DNA of 32,084 nucleotides from an uncultured Flavobacteriales bacterium. GTDB taxonomy: Bacteria; Bacteroidota; Bacteroidia; Flavobacteriales_E; Vicingaceae. Where the stretch lies: contig CAJXRL010000003.1 in the NCBI GenBank assembly GCA_913059105.1, positions 1-32,084 of the forward strand, written 5' to 3'. The notes beneath the pieces were generated by a model. The model was not told the DNA's origin, searched no databases, and was given only the letters and a program-made list of their open reading frames with translations. Each line of letters begins with the position of its first letter. Within the stretch, counting starts at the first letter, position 1. Of this stretch, positions 29,999 through 32,084 are shown piece after piece. The translations under genes and the position numbers were made by a program.

Positions 29999-31024
29999 AT
30001 GAATATGCGAATTCTGTCAACAATTGCACTTTTTTTTTGCTCCCAATTCTATTTATTAGCCCAAAGCAGTGTAGGTATTGGTACAGTTGACATAACAGAA
30101 AATCAAATCATTGATCAAGATCGGATAGAATATCTTGCAAATGCTGTCCTTCAAGAATTACCGACTATTGAAAAAGATAGCATCAATCAATTGCTAATAA
30201 AAGAACTCTCGTTCAACTTAAATAAAAAACATGCTTTTCGCCACTCTTTCGATCGCGTAAAGAGCCTCACTATTTTGACATCGCCCGACTCTACTTTTAG
30301 GATTTTTAATTGGGAAATTTCGTATGTAGATGGATCGAATCAATACAAATGCCTCATTATTAAAAAACTAAATAATGAATATACCTTAGAGGTTCTTCAG
30401 CCATTAGATTCAACATTTGCAAGAGAAGAGCTTGTCAACCAAAAATTAGGAGTTAATAATTGGCTACCTGCTCTTTATTATAAAATTATTCCAGTCAAAA
30501 GCCGGTTTCAAACATTTTACACCTTATTAGCTTGGGATGGGAATGATCTGTTAACAAACAAAAAATACATTGAAGTTCTCTGGTTTGATAAAACAGGAAA
30601 AACAATTTTTGGCGCGCCAATTTTCAGGAATAATCTTACTGTACAATCTAGAGTCATTTTTGAATTCGGCGGTCAAAATTCGATGAATTTGAACTTTGAA
30701 AAAGAACTAGAACGAATCTCATTTAGCCATCTAGCTCCTCCAAGTTCAAATTTAGAAGGAATATACGAGTATTATGGAGCAGACGTTACTTTTGATGCTT
30801 ATGATTGGAATGGTAACTATTGGAGTTTAGTTCAAGAAGTAATTCCTGCTTGGGCTGACCCAAAGGGTAGAACAAAATCTAAGGTCACAAACAAAAGATT
30901 TGGTGAAGAAGATGCTTCCAACCCAAATGAGGCTTCAAAAATTCTAAAAGAATCTGAAAAGCAAAAAAAGATAGCCGACGATAAATTAAAAGAAGAAGTC
31001 GAGCAACTTAAAGCAGCTCCTTAA
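29999..31024 (+). CDS. Conserved secreted protein of unknown function
   Basis: A 341-aa protein. Sec-type signal peptide with likely cleavage at LLAQ-SS (about residue 22). The middle part (about 160-280) contains FYTLLAWDGNDLLTNKKYIE, FDKTGKTIFGAPIF and RVIFEFGGQNSMNLNFEKEL, phrases I recognise from uncharacterised Bacteroidota proteins but cannot assign a role to. The last 30-40 residues are Lys/Glu-rich and probably coiled coil. ATG 29999 is used; a second ATG lies two codons on. Its 3' end overlaps the convergent MoxR gene by 17 bp. It may be exported to the periplasm. Confidence 0.7.
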   Translation: MNMRILSTIALFFCSQFYLLAQSSVGIGTVDITENQIIDQDRIEYLANAVLQELPTIEKDSINQLLIKELSFNLNKKHAFRHSFDRVKSLTILTSPDSTFRIFNWEISYVDGSNQYKCLIIKKLNNEYTLEVLQPLDSTFAREELVNQKLGVNNWLPALYYKIIPVKSRFQTFYTLLAWDGNDLLTNKKYIEVLWFDKTGKTIFGAPIFRNNLTVQSRVIFEFGGQNSMNLNFEKELERISFSHLAPPSSNLEGIYEYYGADVTFDAYDWNGNYWSLVQEVIPAWADPKGRTKSKVTNKRFGEEDASNPNEASKILKESEKQKKIADDKLKEEVEQLKAAP

Positions 31025-31973
31025 TGATTCTTTCAATAGAATAACCTTCTGCTTCAGCCTTATAATTACGAACAATTCTATGACGCAAAATAGGCTCCGC
31101 TACAGCTTTAACATCTTCAATATCGGGAGAATACTTCCCACTTATGGCCGCATGACACTTTGCTCCAACAACTAAAAATTGAGATGCTCTTGGCCCCGCT
31201 CCCCAGCTTAGAAAATCATTTACCATTTGCGGAGAATTCTCAGTATTTGGTCTAGTACTAGCAGCCAATTTTACTGCATACTCCAGTACATTGTCAGGTA
31301 CTGGTATTTTTCGAATAAGTTGTTGGAAAAACATTATTTCCTCCCCACCCATAACTTTATCTACAGACGCAGAATAGTTTGTGGTTGTAGATTTAACAAT
31401 ATTCAACTCTTCCTCCAAATTAGGATAGTCCAACCAAATATTAAACATAAATCGGTCTAATTGTGCTTCAGGAAGCGGATATGTTCCCTCCTGTTCAATT
31501 GGGTTCTGCGTTGCTAAAACAAAAAATGGCTGTGGTAATTCATAAGTTTTCCCACCTGTTGTTATTTTCTTTTCCTGCATAGCTTCTAACAATGCCGATT
31601 GTGTCTTTGGTGGTGTTCTGTTTATCTCATCTGCCAAAATCAAGTTTGAAAACAAGGGTCCCGGAATAAATTTGAAGCTTCTAGATTCATCCAAAATCTC
31701 AGAACCAATGATATCTGAAGGCATTAAATCTGGAGTGAACTGAATTCTATTAAAACTCAAACCCAACGCTTCTGAAACAGTATTTACCAAAAGTGTCTTT
31801 GCTAATCCAGGAACACCAACTAACAGGCAATGTCCGTTACTAAAAATTGAAATAAGTAAATTTTTAACAACGTCCTTTTGTCCTACAATAACTTTCCCAA
31901 TTTCCTTATTAAGTAGATTGTATTTCTCTACTAAAGCGTCAACCGCTTCTGCATCTGAACTATATTGTTTCAT
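31008..31973 (-). CDS. MoxR-family AAA+ ATPase
   Basis: A 321-aa ATPase of the MoxR clade, chaperone-like factors that usually act with VWA-domain and DUF58 proteins encoded nearby. Walker A GVPGLAKT (53-60), Walker B LILADE (111-116) with the NRTPPKTQSALLEAMQE segment, sensor 1 ATQN (154-157), and the QEGTYPLPEAQLDRF arginine-finger region are intact; the lid domain fills about 220-321. No DUF58 or VWA gene is visible; it would be expected downstream, but the convergent neighbour occupies that side. It starts 1 nt after the stop of the truncated upstream gene, so the two are probably one operon. Confidence 0.93.
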   Translation of the reverse strand: MKQYSSDAEAVDALVEKYNLLNKEIGKVIVGQKDVVKNLLISIFSNGHCLLVGVPGLAKTLLVNTVSEALGLSFNRIQFTPDLMPSDIIGSEILDESRSFKFIPGPLFSNLILADEINRTPPKTQSALLEAMQEKKITTGGKTYELPQPFFVLATQNPIEQEGTYPLPEAQLDRFMFNIWLDYPNLEEELNIVKSTTTNYSASVDKVMGGEEIMFFQQLIRKIPVPDNVLEYAVKLAASTRPNTENSPQMVNDFLSWGAGPRASQFLVVGAKCHAAISGKYSPDIEDVKAVAEPILRHRIVRNYKAEAEGYSIERIIKELL

Positions 31974-31974
31974 A

Positions 31975-32052
31975 TTATTTCGCGCTATTTTCTATCCAAG
32001 CTTGCTGAAATTCGCAATTGGTACAATACTCTAAATTCAACCTAATATAAGT
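31975..32052 (-). CDS. C-terminal end of an unidentified gene (truncated by contig end)
   Basis: An open frame of 25 codons and a TAA, reading from the adapter junction at 32052. It includes EYCTNCEFQQAWIENSAK, with a CxxC pair at the third and sixth of these residues. The TAA is one base before the MoxR ATG (TAATATG), which favours it being a real coding end translated just ahead of MoxR. Too short to identify the protein. Confidence 0.6.
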   Translation of the reverse strand, partial: TYIRLNLEYCTNCEFQQAWIENSAK

Positions 32053-32084
32053 CTGTCTCTTATACACATCTGACGCTGCCGACG
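32053..32084. other. Illumina Nextera i5-side adapter (artefact)
   Basis: CTGTCTCTTATACACATCT (32053-32071), the reverse complement of the Tn5 mosaic end, is followed by GACGCTGCCGACG, the reverse complement of the Nextera read-1 adapter less its last base. Not genomic. Confidence 0.98.

Overview
The window is an AT-rich contig from a member of the Bacteroidota, most likely class Flavobacteriia. The evidence is the gene order of the ribosomal cluster, the near absence of Shine-Dalgarno (SD) sequences, TAnnTTTG-type -7 promoter boxes, a DUF4290 gene beside murA, and an acyl-CoA reductase beside a dicluster ferredoxin. The genus cannot be told from the sequence. Both ends are Illumina Nextera adapter (1-48 and 32053-32084), so the biological sequence is 49-32052 and both terminal genes are cut.

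Region 1 (49-17451, all minus strand) is one uninterrupted run of 33 genes, read from right to left: rpsL-rpsG-fusA-rpsJ-rplC-rplD-rplW-rplB-rpsS-rplV-rpsC-rplP-rpmC-rpsQ-rplN-rplX-rplE-rpsN-rpsH-rplF-rplR-rpsE-rpmD-rplO-secY-map-infA-rpmJ-rpsM-rpsK-rpsD-rpoA-rplQ. It is the str, S10, spc and alpha operons fused together, without tuf and without adk. Gaps are 50 nt or less, usually under 25. The small genes rpmJ and rpmD are present and intact. A good Bacteroidota promoter (TTG-N19-TACATTTG) and a hairpin lie just upstream of rpsL. Only rplD has a strong SD sequence (GGAGGA).

Region 2 (17452-17750) is a 299-nt divergent spacer holding that promoter and an extended inverted repeat. No other feature is visible in it.

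Region 3 (17751-24910, plus strand) carries a UvrD/PcrA helicase, a DUF4290 protein, murA with Asp in place of the catalytic Cys (predicted fosfomycin resistance), a TlpA/ResA-like thioredoxin followed by a strong terminator, and grpE-dnaJ followed by a second terminator.

Region 4 (24909-32052) is mixed-strand housekeeping and envelope content. It holds a YkgJ-type Cys-cluster protein and a stand-alone MnmD tRNA methyltransferase (minus), a single-Cys thioredoxin-fold protein and a beta-helix lipoprotein (plus), a LuxC-type acyl-CoA reductase (minus) divergent from a 2[4Fe-4S] ferredoxin (plus), a secreted protein of unknown function (plus), a MoxR AAA+ ATPase (minus), and the tail of an unidentified gene at the contig end.

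I see no tRNA, rRNA, CRISPR array, insertion sequence, prophage or defence island. This is mostly core genome. The points worth a second look are regulatory (the lone SD at rplD and the rpsL leader), biochemical (MurA Asp128, single-Cys thioredoxin fold) and technical (adapter ends).
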